In this document: one piece after another, positions 42,853-50,519 of the stretch
Layout of the letters: each line of letters begins with the position of its first letter
How positions within the stretch are numbered: position 1 is the stretch's first letter
Assembly: GCA_964574325.1 (NCBI GenBank)
Contig: CAZNMY010000005.1
Span: 50,312 to 114,311, forward strand
DNA from: CAMDPA01 sp964574325
GTDB taxonomy: Bacteria; Pseudomonadota; Alphaproteobacteria; Rhizobiales; Hyphomicrobiaceae
DNA: 64,000 nucleotides
Reading direction: 5' to 3'
The notes under the pieces: model-generated
Seen by the model: only the letters and a program-made list of their open reading frames with translations
What the model was told of the DNA's origin: nothing
Databases searched by the model: none
Made by a program: the position numbers and the translations under genes

Positions 42853-43077
42853 ATGGCCGCCGCCAATGAGGAAGAGAAGTCCGGCCTGACCAAATCCCTC
42901 GAAACCGAGGTATCGCGACGGGCGCATCAGAACGCTACGGATGGTGTCGACCGCAAGGTCCAGGACACGATCGGAGAATTGCTGCGCCGTCACTTCGACG
43001 AACTCGGGGAACAACCAATGCCCGACGCGATGAAACGGCTGTGGGAGAAGTTGAGTTCGGGAAATAGTGGCCGATAG
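42853..43077 (+). CDS. NepR-like small protein (possible second anti-sigma factor)
   Basis: 74 residues. The segment VQDTIGELLRRHFDELGEQP, then MPDAMKRLWEKL, follows the NepR pattern (IG..LR..YD.L...PVPD....LL..L), with two short helices joined by a Pro-containing turn. The N-terminus is polar and probably disordered, also as in NepR. NepR blocks EcfG and is released by phosphorylated PhyR. This paralogue is preceded by an exact EcfG promoter, consistent with feedback. Similarity is short, so function is inferred. Confidence 0.6.
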   Translation: MAAANEEEKSGLTKSLETEVSRRAHQNATDGVDRKVQDTIGELLRRHFDELGEQPMPDAMKRLWEKLSSGNSGR

Positions 43078-43102
43078 GGTCCAGCATGGAGCAACGATGC
43101 AT

Positions 43103-43128
43103 GGAACCTGCGCGCGGGCCGCCGCGTT
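43103..43128 (+). promoter_or_regulatory. EcfG-type promoter of the PRC-barrel gene
   Basis: GGAAC at 43103-43107, 17-nt spacer, CGTT at 43125-43128, 55 nt before the ATG at 43183. Confidence 0.8.
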
Positions 43129-43182
43129 CTTTTGCCGAAGGGCGCGAACATCTCGCTCCCCATGCACCAAGAGGTTCTCTCG

Positions 43183-43635
43183 ATGCAACGCTTCATGAGC
43201 ACAATTGTGGCGATCGGTCTTGCTGCGGCACCTGTTGCCGCCCAGACGACTGCGCCGCCCACCACGTCGCCGCCCACAGCGCCTTCGTCCACGACAGCGC
43301 CGTCGGCAAACATGTCGAACACAAGTCAGCGTTGGTATACGCGTCAGAATGACGACATGCGGTCGAGCAAGCTTATCGGCACGACAGTGCGCAATTCAGC
43401 TGGTGAGAACATCGGCGACATCAACGAGATACTGATCGACAAATCCGGTCGCGTTGCGGCGGTCGTCATCGGCGTCGGAGGCTTCCTCGGAATTGGCGAA
43501 CGCGAAGTAGCGATGAATTTCAATGCGATCATGCCCCGCATCGACAGCTCGGGGGCACTTGTCGTCACTACGACGGTTACGCGTGACGAGTTGAGAGGTG
43601 CTCCGGCTCTCGATCCGAGTAGCATGTCCCGGTGA
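43183..43635 (+). CDS. Exported PRC-barrel domain protein
   Basis: 150 residues from ATG 43183 (GAGG 8 nt upstream). Signal peptide MSTIVAIGLAAAPVAAQ, then a Thr/Pro/Ser-rich linker (~25-50). A PRC barrel covers ~65-145: DMRSSKLIGTTVRNSAGENI, GDINEILIDKSGRVAAVVIG and GGFLGIGEREVAMNF. Periplasmic PRC-barrel proteins of this type are frequent GSR targets in Hyphomicrobiales. Followed by a rho-independent terminator. Confidence 0.9.
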   Translation: MQRFMSTIVAIGLAAAPVAAQTTAPPTTSPPTAPSSTTAPSANMSNTSQRWYTRQNDDMRSSKLIGTTVRNSAGENIGDINEILIDKSGRVAAVVIGVGGFLGIGEREVAMNFNAIMPRIDSSGALVVTTTVTRDELRGAPALDPSSMSR

Positions 43636-43727
43636 CGCAAATCGGCAATGTCGCTTTGTCCATTCGAGTTGCGGATTGAAAGGCATCGGCTGGCCTATCA
43701 TTGCCCCGATGGTGTGCCCGCCGGCAG

Positions 43728-43775
43728 CCCGCGGCCTTCTCCCCCTCCCGAAGGCCGCGGGCAATTTTCGTTTCT
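43728..43775 (+). terminator. Rho-independent terminator after the PRC-barrel gene
   Basis: Perfect 12-bp stem CCCGCGGCCTTC (43728-43739) / GAAGGCCGCGGG (43750-43761), 10-nt loop, followed by the T-rich CAATTTTCGTTTC. Confidence 0.85.
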
Positions 43776-43844
43776 CAGGTTCCGGTGGGACGTCTCTGGT
43801 CGGGCGCGAGTCGCCGATATGGACTCACCAGAAAGGATGAACTC

Positions 43845-44939
43845 ATGTCCGATGCCGCTCTTCAGGACGCGGATGCTGGTCGGCTCGTCCAGTCCTGGGT
43901 TGCAACGATGATGGAGACCACGCCGGCGCAGCGCGACGTCGTCGAAGGCGCCGTCGTGTTGCTGTACAGGTCCCTTGGCCTACAGCCGCCGCGAGCAGTT
44001 TGGGCCCAGGGTCCTCTCGAGCTGTCGAGGCTCCGGGAAGAGGGTTGGCGTCTCCACTCGGTGGGCGATAACATCACGCCGCTTTTGAGCGACAAACTAT
44101 CACTCGCGAGCTGCTCATATTCCAATGAAATTCGAAACGATCTCGTCGCGCACCGCCGGAGTGCCCTGGTTGCTACCAGTGTCGGCCTGCACAACGCATT
44201 GATGGCTGTAGTGGAAGCCGAGGTTTCCCGCGCCGACAAACGGCGGCTGCGGCGTTTCTTCTACCAGCTGATGGGACGGAGAAAGCCGAGACTGTGGCTG
44301 ACCATGACTGTTGGTGGGCGTTCGCAGTTCGACGCACCGTGGTTCAATTGCGATGCGCACCTCTTTCGCCGGTATGGGCTGGTTCCCGACCTTGTCCCGA
44401 TCTTGTCAGCGCTTTCGACGATCGTGTCTAATTCTGGCTGGTTCGTTCCGCACGAGCACGCCTGTTGGATTTGTGAGCGGCCGGAGGTGCTCAATATCGA
44501 TCCGGGCGTAAGGCTCCACTCGTCCAATGGGCCGGCCCTTCGCTATCGCGATGGCCTCGAGTTCTACGCGTGGAAAGGGGTCATTGTACCGGCGTGGATC
44601 ATCAATTCGCCGGAAGCAATCACCGTCGGGCGAATCGCCCGTGAGCGAGATCCCTTTGTTCGGCGATGCATGATAGAAGTCATGACACCCGCTCGTTTCA
44701 TTGCATCTGGCGGCGCGCGGATCACGTCGCGGGACGATGCTGGAACGCTGTGGGCATTTGCCTCGGGATTAGACACGTGGGCAGCGGTGGAGGTGGTCAA
44801 CGGGACACCCGAGGCGGATGGGTCGAGGAAGCATTACTATTTGCAAGTACCGCCTGAGATGCGCAGCGCACGTCAGGCTGTTGCCTGGACATACGGCCTC
44901 TCGGAGGCCGAGTATGCCGGCCTGGGTGTCAGGACGTGA
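43845..44939 (+). CDS. DUF6745-like protein
   Basis: 364 residues from ATG 43845 (AAAGGA upstream). Soluble. The C-terminal region has the DUF6745 pattern: LHSSNGPALRYRDGLEFYAW, GVIVPAWIINSPEAITV, then RRCMIEVMTPARFIASGG. Such proteins usually accompany leucine-rich-repeat or regulatory ORFs and have no known activity. Central WFVPHEHACWICERPEVL contains a Cys-x2-Cys and His that might bind metal. Stands alone behind a terminator. Confidence 0.75.
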   Translation: MSDAALQDADAGRLVQSWVATMMETTPAQRDVVEGAVVLLYRSLGLQPPRAVWAQGPLELSRLREEGWRLHSVGDNITPLLSDKLSLASCSYSNEIRNDLVAHRRSALVATSVGLHNALMAVVEAEVSRADKRRLRRFFYQLMGRRKPRLWLTMTVGGRSQFDAPWFNCDAHLFRRYGLVPDLVPILSALSTIVSNSGWFVPHEHACWICERPEVLNIDPGVRLHSSNGPALRYRDGLEFYAWKGVIVPAWIINSPEAITVGRIARERDPFVRRCMIEVMTPARFIASGGARITSRDDAGTLWAFASGLDTWAAVEVVNGTPEADGSRKHYYLQVPPEMRSARQAVAWTYGLSEAEYAGLGVRT

Positions 44940-44995
44940 CAGTGGGGCGTCAGGACCTGCGAATCGACGTTGTAACGACGCAGGTCAACGCGGAT

Positions 44996-45403
44996 TTATG
45001 AACATGCAGGTAGTCGATAAGCATTCGCCAACGTGCAAAATGCGGTGATGGCAGCGCTGGACACGTGCCACTCCCAATCATCTCCGCGACGCCCGTAAAG
45101 TGCGAACAGCGCCACGCCGACACCGATCACCGCGAGAGAAGCAAACGGCTGTTGGAAATTTGATTGGATCAGCAATACGGAATTGCTCGCAATCAGCAGC
45201 CAGGCAAGTGTAACGTCAACCCTTCTCCAACGGCGTTCGTTGGACGAGTGATATAGGAAAGAAGCCGCACCGACAGAGCTACTCAGCGCAGCAACCGCAT
45301 AGTATCCGAGACCAAGCGCCAAGGTAGCGGGTACCAGAAACGCCAGATTGCTTGACACTTTTGTATTGAGCAGAATGTGGGGCCAGTTCCGCATGACGAG
45401 CAA
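44996..45403 (-). CDS. Small polytopic membrane protein, possibly CREST-like
   Basis: 135 residues with about five membrane segments. Helix 2 ends SVGAASFLYHSSNERRWRRVD, putting a Ser, a His and an Asp in the order seen in the CREST hydrolase superfamily (alkaline ceramidase, PAQR, Per1), and a further His occurs near the C-terminus (WEWHVSSAAITAF). The match is a pattern only. Lies 45 bp downstream of the PNPOx-like gene and could be co-transcribed with it. Confidence 0.6.
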   Translation of the reverse strand: MLVMRNWPHILLNTKVSSNLAFLVPATLALGLGYYAVAALSSSVGAASFLYHSSNERRWRRVDVTLAWLLIASNSVLLIQSNFQQPFASLAVIGVGVALFALYGRRGDDWEWHVSSAAITAFCTLANAYRLPACS

Positions 45404-45448
45404 TTGGTTGCATCGTTGTTTCCACTACAGACCATCTTGCGGCTTAAT

Positions 45449-45958
45449 CTAGCGTTCGGAAAAATCGACGTGCGCGACCTCTCCGGCTTGCGGTCGCTCG
45501 CCGGTGAGAACTGCCTTGGCGTAGCCGTACACGTGAACGAGCGTGCTCGATGGGCTGTCCCAGTACTCGGCCTCGGTCGGTGTGACGCGCAAGAGCACCA
45601 GATCCGGATCTTCGACTCCCTTGGGAAACCAAACGCGTACCGTCTCGCTCCACAACTCACGCACCTTCGTCCGATCGCGCACCACCTCGCCCTTGCCATG
45701 CACTGTCACGTAGTGCTGCCGGCGTGGATCAGAGTAGGCTAGCAACAATTCCTCATGCGCCTCGATCTCTTCGATTTTTCCAGATGATGCACTGGTAAAA
45801 AACCATAAATCGTTTCCGTCCGGCTGCTTCGCCACCATAGGTCGAGCGTGCATTTTGCCGTCCGGTCCCACGGTCACCAATTGCGCAACCTGAATTTCGC
45901 CGATCAGATTGATCACTTTGCGTCGGCTGTCTTCGTCGTTGCGAGATTGCATGTCCAT
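45449..45958 (-). CDS. PNPOx-like stress protein (general stress protein 26 family)
   Basis: 169 residues from ATG 45958, a split-barrel flavin-binding fold. Diagnostic segments: QVAQLVTVGPDGKMHARPM, LWFFTSASSGKIEEIEAHEE, LAYSDPRRQHYVTVHGKGEV, RVWFPKGVEDPDLVLLRV and EAEYWDSPSSTLVHVYGYAK. The family binds FMN or FAD and contributes to stress resistance. The longer frame upstream includes the shared promoter, so it was trimmed. Divergent from ku. Confidence 0.92.
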   Translation of the reverse strand: MDMQSRNDEDSRRKVINLIGEIQVAQLVTVGPDGKMHARPMVAKQPDGNDLWFFTSASSGKIEEIEAHEELLLAYSDPRRQHYVTVHGKGEVVRDRTKVRELWSETVRVWFPKGVEDPDLVLLRVTPTEAEYWDSPSSTLVHVYGYAKAVLTGERPQAGEVAHVDFSER

Positions 45959-46012
45959 CACCGTGAAGAGGATCGCCTGAATCGGGCTTGCGCCGGTTGG
46001 TCTTGCGTTTAG

Positions 46013-46039
46013 GGAACGACCAGAGCACGTCACAGTTCC
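46013..46039. promoter_or_regulatory. Overlapping divergent EcfG promoters (PNPOx / ku)
   Basis: Minus strand: GGAAC (46039-46035), 16 nt, CGTT (46018-46015), exact, for the PNPOx gene. Plus strand in the same 25 bp: GGAAC (46013-46017), 16 nt, AGTT (46034-46037), one mismatch, for ku. The two nearly coincide, so sigma binding in one direction would exclude the other. Confidence 0.65.
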
Positions 46040-46156
46040 CGCAAGGAGAAAGTGTTGAAGAGTTGCATTCAGCGACGTTCTTCCGCGAACGTGGTCTTGA
46101 TGAACTGTTCTGAGCGCGCCGCGTTTCTGGAATGTACTGGAGAGGACCTGCAAGCC

Positions 46157-47035
46157 ATGGCCAAGCGACATCGACCGTATTGGAAGGGTTTTATCCGCTT
46201 GAGCCTCGTCACGATTGGTGTCGAGATATTCAACGCTGTCGAGAGTAAGGGCCAGTTCAGCTTCCGCCAGATTCACAAGCCTACCGGACGGCGCGTCAAT
46301 TATGAGAAGACCGTTCCAGGCGTCGGCAAGGTGGAGAATACCGACATCGTAAAAGGCTATGAAGTCGACGCGGATACTTATGTTGTTCTCGAGCATGAGG
46401 AGATCGAAGCCGCGAAGCTGGAGAGCAAGAAGACCATTGATCTGGTCCAGTTCGTAGACGTGAAGGAGGTCGACTACCGTTACTTTGAACGCCCGTATTT
46501 TGTTGCGCCGGCTGACCCGCTGTCCGGTGAAGGCTATGTCGTCATTCGGGATGCGCTTGCTGCTTCTGAGAAAATGGGTTTGGCCCAGGTGACGATCGGA
46601 GGGCGTGAATGGCTCGTGGCGATCGCTGCAATGGGGAAGGGGCTCGTGATGGAGATGCTGCGCTACGCCGAGGAGTTGCGCGAGCCGGCCGATTATTTTG
46701 CAGAGGTCCCTGATGAAAAGCCGCAGAAGGAGATGGTCAGCCTTGCCGCGCAGCTCATCGAGCAGAAGAGCGCTCCCTTCAAGCCGGAAGGTTTCCGCGA
46801 CCGCTATCAGGAGGCCTTGCGAACTCTCGTCGAGCAGAAAATGCGAGGCAAGACGATCGTCGCACAGGAGGACAATTCACGACCGGTCGGCGCAAACGTG
46901 ATCGACTTGATGGATGCTCTCAAGCGCAGCATCGGCGAACCTTCGTCCACGCCGGAGAAATCAGTACGAAAATCAGCAAGGCCAGCGAAGCGAGCAAGGC
47001 CTTTCGCTAAGAAACAAAAAGTCGCCATGAAGTAA
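46157..47035 (+). CDS. ku: Ku protein (non-homologous end joining)
   Basis: 292-residue bacterial Ku from ATG 46157. PYWKGFIRLSLVTIGVEIFN at the N-terminus, RQIHKPTGRRVNYEK, VVLEHEEIEAAKLESKKTID, YFERPYFVAPADP and KGLVMEMLRYAEELREPADY match the core ring domain. The C-terminal ~35 residues are Lys/Arg/Pro-rich and probably disordered, as in Hyphomicrobiales Ku, where they affect DNA threading. Recruits LigD to double-strand breaks; no ligD is present in the window. EcfG-like promoter ~120 nt upstream. Confidence 0.96.
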   Translation: MAKRHRPYWKGFIRLSLVTIGVEIFNAVESKGQFSFRQIHKPTGRRVNYEKTVPGVGKVENTDIVKGYEVDADTYVVLEHEEIEAAKLESKKTIDLVQFVDVKEVDYRYFERPYFVAPADPLSGEGYVVIRDALAASEKMGLAQVTIGGREWLVAIAAMGKGLVMEMLRYAEELREPADYFAEVPDEKPQKEMVSLAAQLIEQKSAPFKPEGFRDRYQEALRTLVEQKMRGKTIVAQEDNSRPVGANVIDLMDALKRSIGEPSSTPEKSVRKSARPAKRARPFAKKQKVAMK

Positions 47036-47147
47036 GTAGCCCGACGCGACGTAACCACCTTGAACTTACTCCCGCAGCTGAAGGTGGCCGGACATCCGTC
47101 CAATAGGATTGGCACTACGATGCTTCAATGAGTAGGAACAGTCAAAA

Positions 47148-47174
47148 TGCGCGATCCGTAAACAGGATCGCGCA
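47148..47174. terminator. Bidirectional hairpin between ku and the convergent gene
   Basis: Perfect 10-bp stem TGCGCGATCC / GGATCGCGCA with loop GTAAACA. On the minus strand it is followed by TTTTGAC, a rho-independent layout for the gene ending at 47201; on the plus strand by a short AAATTTC. Confidence 0.8.
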
Positions 47175-47200
47175 TCGAAATTTCAAACAGCCCGCGGCCA

Positions 47201-47545
47201 TCAATCTGCAATGATTCGAGCGTCTCGAGGCTCGACTTCCCGTTGCCGGCGCACGCGATACGTGCCGGGAGGCAACGTGATCGGATCGTGCTCTTCGTGC
47301 ACCAGCCGGGCTTCAGCGCCTTCTACACGGAGATGACCAACGTAGAGACCCGAGGGAACGTCGCGCGCCAAACCATCATCGCGAAAAAACGTCACTTTGT
47401 CATGGATGGCATGTCTATGGCCTGTAAGCTCACCTTCGGCAAGCACGCAAGCCCCGTCCCCATCCCGCGCGAGGATTTGACCGGACGGTGCCACCTCCGG
47501 AACGACCTCGAGCAGAATATCACCCTGAGCAAACAACTTCGGCAT
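47201..47545 (-). CDS. Hypothetical protein, family of unknown function
   Basis: 114 residues from ATG 47545 (AGGAG upstream). Beta-rich: FAQGDILLEVVPEVAPSGQI, a central TGHRHAIHD motif with two His, and a C-terminal LVHEEHDPITLPPGTYRVRR with another His. The His residues and LPPGTYRV pattern recur in small bacterial proteins of unknown role. A near-consensus EcfG site (GGAAC, 16 nt, AGTT; 47583-47607, minus) lies 38 nt upstream. Confidence 0.7.
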   Translation of the reverse strand: MPKLFAQGDILLEVVPEVAPSGQILARDGDGACVLAEGELTGHRHAIHDKVTFFRDDGLARDVPSGLYVGHLRVEGAEARLVHEEHDPITLPPGTYRVRRQREVEPRDARIIAD

Positions 47546-47582
47546 GGTCGCTTTCTCCTGCGCTGACCTGGACTGCCGGAAC

Positions 47583-47607
47583 AACTGCGAAGCTCTTCGA
47601 TAGTTCC
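47583..47607 (-). promoter_or_regulatory. Near-consensus EcfG site upstream of the 114-residue gene
   Basis: Minus strand: GGAAC (47607-47603), 16-nt spacer, AGTT (47586-47583). Confidence 0.45.
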
Positions 47608-47871
47608 TGCCCTGGCGCATCCGTGACTGTCTCGCGACATGCGGCGCTTGGATTTGACCAGTCGACGAGTTGGCCGCTGGCCTGATCACTGCGGCGAGAA
47701 CGATCGCGTGGCGAGAAAGCTCAGAGGCCGCGGTCTCCGGGGATCTGCTCGGCGCAGGGCCGCAGTCCTGCCAGCACTGCGACGGGCCGCTTGCGGAACG
47801 ATGATCTTCTGAGATGGATTTTGTGATATACGCTCGTCAGTCTGTCAGTCCATGGACCAGAGCGATTCAAG

Positions 47872-47897
47872 GGAACCAACAAGGCGCTTTGTGCGTT
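47872..47897 (+). promoter_or_regulatory. EcfG-type promoter of nepR-ecfG (autoregulation)
   Basis: GGAAC at 47872-47876, 17-nt spacer, CGTT at 47894-47897, 34 nt before the nepR ATG. Autoregulation of the sigma factor is usual in this system and supports the consensus used elsewhere. Confidence 0.85.
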
Positions 47898-47930
47898 ATC
47901 TTTCGTTGGTTGCAGATCAGGGAGGGGCCG

Positions 47931-48230
47931 ATGCGGCTCAAGAAAGCTGAAAGTGGAAAGCCTGTTGCCGTGAAGAGCGTAACTGAGCAGACCGAACCGG
48001 TACCCGAAAAGTCTAACCCGAGAGGCGCATCTCTCGTTGTCGCACTCTCTACTCCGCAGTCCGATCCGGTTGGTGCGGGCCGCTTTGATCCGAGGGTGCT
48101 CGATCGTCAGATCCAGGCCGCAATCGGAGCTCAGCTGCGCCTGCTTTACAACGACGTCGCGACCGCTCCAGTGCCCGAGCACCTCTCCAGATTGCTCGAC
48201 GAGCTTGAAGCGAAGGCGAACCGGTCATGA
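47931..48230 (+). CDS. nepR: Anti-sigma factor NepR
   Basis: 99 residues from ATG 47931 (AGGGAGGGG upstream). The disordered, basic N-terminal half is followed by LDRQIQAAIGAQLRLLYNDV and PVPEHLSRLLDELEAK, the two-helix NepR core that clamps sigma regions 2 and 4. Released when phosphorylated PhyR binds it. Overlaps ecfG by 4 nt. No intact phyR is adjacent, contrary to most GSR loci. Confidence 0.9.
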   Translation: MRLKKAESGKPVAVKSVTEQTEPVPEKSNPRGASLVVALSTPQSDPVGAGRFDPRVLDRQIQAAIGAQLRLLYNDVATAPVPEHLSRLLDELEAKANRS

Positions 48231-48796
48231 CCGAGCCAAGTCCGGAGTTCAAAGCGCAACTGTTGTCCCTGCTGCCGAACCTGCGCGCTTTCGGGATGTC
48301 GCTGTGCGGTTCCGCAGATCTTGCCGACGATCTGGTGCAAGATACGCTGGTCAAGGCTTGGGGCAACATCGGGAGTTTCCAGGAAGGAACCAACCTTCGT
48401 GCTTGGTTATTCACGATATTGCGCAACACTTACTTCTCGCACTATCGCAAGCGACGCCGGGAATTCGAGGACCGGGACGGCACGCGGGCGATGGAGCTGG
48501 CAGTACTACCGAACCAGCAGGCTCACATCGACCTTCAAGACTTCCGCGGTGCGCTCGATGCATTGCAGCCCGACCAGCGCGAGGCGCTCATTCTGGTCGG
48601 TGCTGCCGGCTTCTCATACGAAGATGCTGCTGCAATCAGCGGGTGCGCAGTGGGTACGATCAAAAGTCGCGTCAATCGAGCAAGAGTAAGGCTCGGAACG
48701 CTTCTCGCGATCAGTTCGATCGACGATTTCGGACCGGGAGCCGTAATCGAATCCGTTGTGACGCAGGGACGGGCGTCGCGAGGCGGACAGCGTTGA
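48227..48796 (+). CDS. ecfG: ECF sigma factor EcfG (general stress response)
   Basis: 189 residues. Region 2: LPNLRAFGMSLCGSADLADD, LVQDTLVKAWGNIGSFQEGT, NLRAWLFTILRNTYFSHYRK. Region 4: DALQPDQREALILVGAAGFS, YEDAAAISGCAVGTIKSRVN. This is the EcfG (ECF15) group of Alphaproteobacteria. A ~25-residue C-terminal tail is not conserved. It should recognise GGAAC-N16/17-CGTT, of which the window holds many copies. Translationally coupled to nepR. Confidence 0.95.
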   Translation: MTEPSPEFKAQLLSLLPNLRAFGMSLCGSADLADDLVQDTLVKAWGNIGSFQEGTNLRAWLFTILRNTYFSHYRKRRREFEDRDGTRAMELAVLPNQQAHIDLQDFRGALDALQPDQREALILVGAAGFSYEDAAAISGCAVGTIKSRVNRARVRLGTLLAISSIDDFGPGAVIESVVTQGRASRGGQR

Positions 48797-48840
48797 ACCT
48801 GGGGGCCAGGCGGCATGTGGTGTAGGACCCGGAGTTTGGA

Positions 48841-49179
48841 ATGCTCAGAAAGCTGCCCACATTCGAGCCGGTGCTCCCCGCACCGGAAGATGATCAGAAC
48901 ACCATCTTCCAAGACCCCGTGGCACTATCTGCGGACGAGAGTTTCACGATCGGCGAAAGGCTGGCCGCCCTTGTGGCTTGGCGGCGTGAGGTCACAATTT
49001 GGTTGAGCAGCCACGATCGTCAGCACAAGGGTGCGGTTCAACATCGGCAGCTGATCGAGTCGATAGACGGATGCATCGACGAATTGCTTTGGCGTATTCG
49101 TAATCCGGCTCGTGTGACACGAAATGCTTCCGAAAAACTTCGTGATCCTGGACATGCCCGCCGAGGCAGGAACGGATGA
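48841..49179 (+). CDS. Hypothetical helical protein downstream of ecfG
   Basis: 112 residues, start 48841 with GGAG about 8 nt upstream. Central helices SFTIGERLAALVAWRREVTI and LIESIDGCIDELLWRIRNPA; acidic N-terminus, basic C-terminus. No recognised family. 44 nt after ecfG on the same strand, so probably co-expressed with the sigma factor. Confidence 0.55.
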   Translation: MLRKLPTFEPVLPAPEDDQNTIFQDPVALSADESFTIGERLAALVAWRREVTIWLSSHDRQHKGAVQHRQLIESIDGCIDELLWRIRNPARVTRNASEKLRDPGHARRGRNG

Positions 49180-49182
49180 CGC

Positions 49183-49523
49183 ATTCTGCCCTTGCGTTTG
49201 AAAGATCGTTGGTTCCGTCGTCACGATCGACGCATTTCATCGGCAGGCAGGCCCCAACTCGAGCGTTCATCGACGATCCACCGTTGCGGAGGTTTGTGGT
49301 TGCTCGCAGATCTCAGTCACGCCGTATGGGCACGGGGAAATGGTGAACCCGACAAGGCGTGGAGAGACTCTTTTCCGGCTGGCGATTTGGCTTGGAATAA
49401 GCCGAGGAACCGCGGCGACCGGGCGTCTGCGGAAATAAATCTGCGGAGAACGTCGAACGTCTCGCCGAAGCAACTTGAGATGCGCCGGTCTCGTGCAAGT
49501 AGAGCCGAATTGTTTTTATCGCG
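49183..49523. other. Intergenic region before the BON gene
   Basis: About 340 bp without a recognisable product; short frames on both strands are of low-complexity Arg/Pro composition. No clear hairpin was seen. Confidence 0.35.
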
Positions 49524-49549
49524 GGAACAGGATCGCTGGATTGAGAGTT
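49524..49549 (+). promoter_or_regulatory. Near-consensus EcfG promoter of the BON gene
   Basis: GGAAC at 49524-49528, 17-nt spacer, AGTT at 49546-49549, 47 nt before the ATG at 49596. Confidence 0.5.
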
Positions 49550-49595
49550 CGTCGCTGTGTCGGGGTGTTTGCCTGACGTTTCAGGAGAAAAGCAA

Positions 49596-50372
49596 ATGGC
49601 GCAAGACTACAGACGGCATGAGGACGAGCGCGGTTACGGCCGGCAATCGAATCAACAACGCGACCAGCAATACGGTCGCGGACGCGAGCCCGGCCACTTC
49701 GACGCAGGGGATGGTGAAGGCTATGCAAGTGGCCACGAAAGCAACTGGAGGGCCGGGGCGGAACGGCACGGCAGCCAGTTCGGACAACAGGGACACGACG
49801 GCCAGCACAGCCAACAGGGCTACGGTGGGCAGTACGGCGGATATCAGGGGGGCAGCAGCTTCGGCCAGTATCAGGGCTTCGGCAGGCAGTGGGGATCGCG
49901 AGACGGTGGCCCGTCCGGACATAACCAGGGCTACGGTGGTCAGGGCGATGGCGTCTTCGGTTTTACCCAGCCGGGAGCATCCGGCGGCGAGCATCGTGGG
50001 CGAGGACCGAAGAACTACGAGCGCTCCGACGACCGCATCCGAGAGGATGTGTGCGATCGGCTATCGGATGATCCTCACGTCGATGCTTCGGAGATCGACG
50101 TAAGTGCATCCAAAGGAGAAGTGACATTGACCGGCAGCGTCACCAGCCGGGATCAGCGGCGGCGTGCAGAGGAATGCGTCGAGAGCATCACCGGAGTGAA
50201 GCATGTGCAGAATAATCTGAGGGTTCAACAGGCTGGTCGGCCGGGATCTTCAGCGAGCGCATCAGCCGGGACCGATTCGTCCGGAACCCCGTCGGCTGGC
50301 CAATCCAACTCCTCGGGTTCGATCGGAGCGAGCAGCCAGACCCCAGCGCAGAAACGTCCGACCGGCTCATGA
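49596..50372 (+). CDS. BON-domain protein with Gly/Gln/Tyr-rich disordered region
   Basis: 258 residues from ATG 49596 (AGGAG 8 nt upstream). Residues ~1-145 are a low-complexity, hydrophilic stretch rich in Gly, Gln, Tyr, Arg, Ser and His, with repeats such as GQQGHDGQHSQQGYGGQYGG. Residues ~150-215 are a BON domain: REDVCDRLSDDPHVDASEID, VSASKGEVTLTGSVTSRDQR and ITGVKHVQNNLRV. A Ser/Gly-rich tail follows. No signal peptide. This matches a class of stress-induced Hyphomicrobiales proteins; the prion-like N-terminus suggests self-association. Confidence 0.85.
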   Translation: MAQDYRRHEDERGYGRQSNQQRDQQYGRGREPGHFDAGDGEGYASGHESNWRAGAERHGSQFGQQGHDGQHSQQGYGGQYGGYQGGSSFGQYQGFGRQWGSRDGGPSGHNQGYGGQGDGVFGFTQPGASGGEHRGRGPKNYERSDDRIREDVCDRLSDDPHVDASEIDVSASKGEVTLTGSVTSRDQRRRAEECVESITGVKHVQNNLRVQQAGRPGSSASASAGTDSSGTPSAGQSNSSGSIGASSQTPAQKRPTGS

Positions 50373-50483
50373 TGCGGTGGGCCCCGAGGCCCTGCGGTTG
50401 CAACGAGAGCGACCGCGGGGCTGAGGCCATGCGATAACTCAGCAGTTTTCCTAACCCCAGTACTACTCTGCGAAAGAGCAAAT

Positions 50484-50511
50484 CCACTGCGCGGCTCGAG
50501 CCGCGCAGTGG
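50484..50511. terminator. 28-bp perfect palindrome between convergent genes
   Basis: CCACTGCGCGGCTC followed at once by its reverse complement. It lies between the BON stop (50372) and the glycine-zipper stop (50520), so a bidirectional terminator is the simplest reading; no T-run flanks it. Confidence 0.55.
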
Positions 50512-50519
50512 TCGTATGA

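Noticed and set aside
49192..50103. 303-codon plus-strand frame overlapping the BON gene
   Set aside because: Different frame from the BON protein, which has a good ribosome-binding site and a recognised domain; the alternative is Ser/Arg/Ala/Thr-rich.
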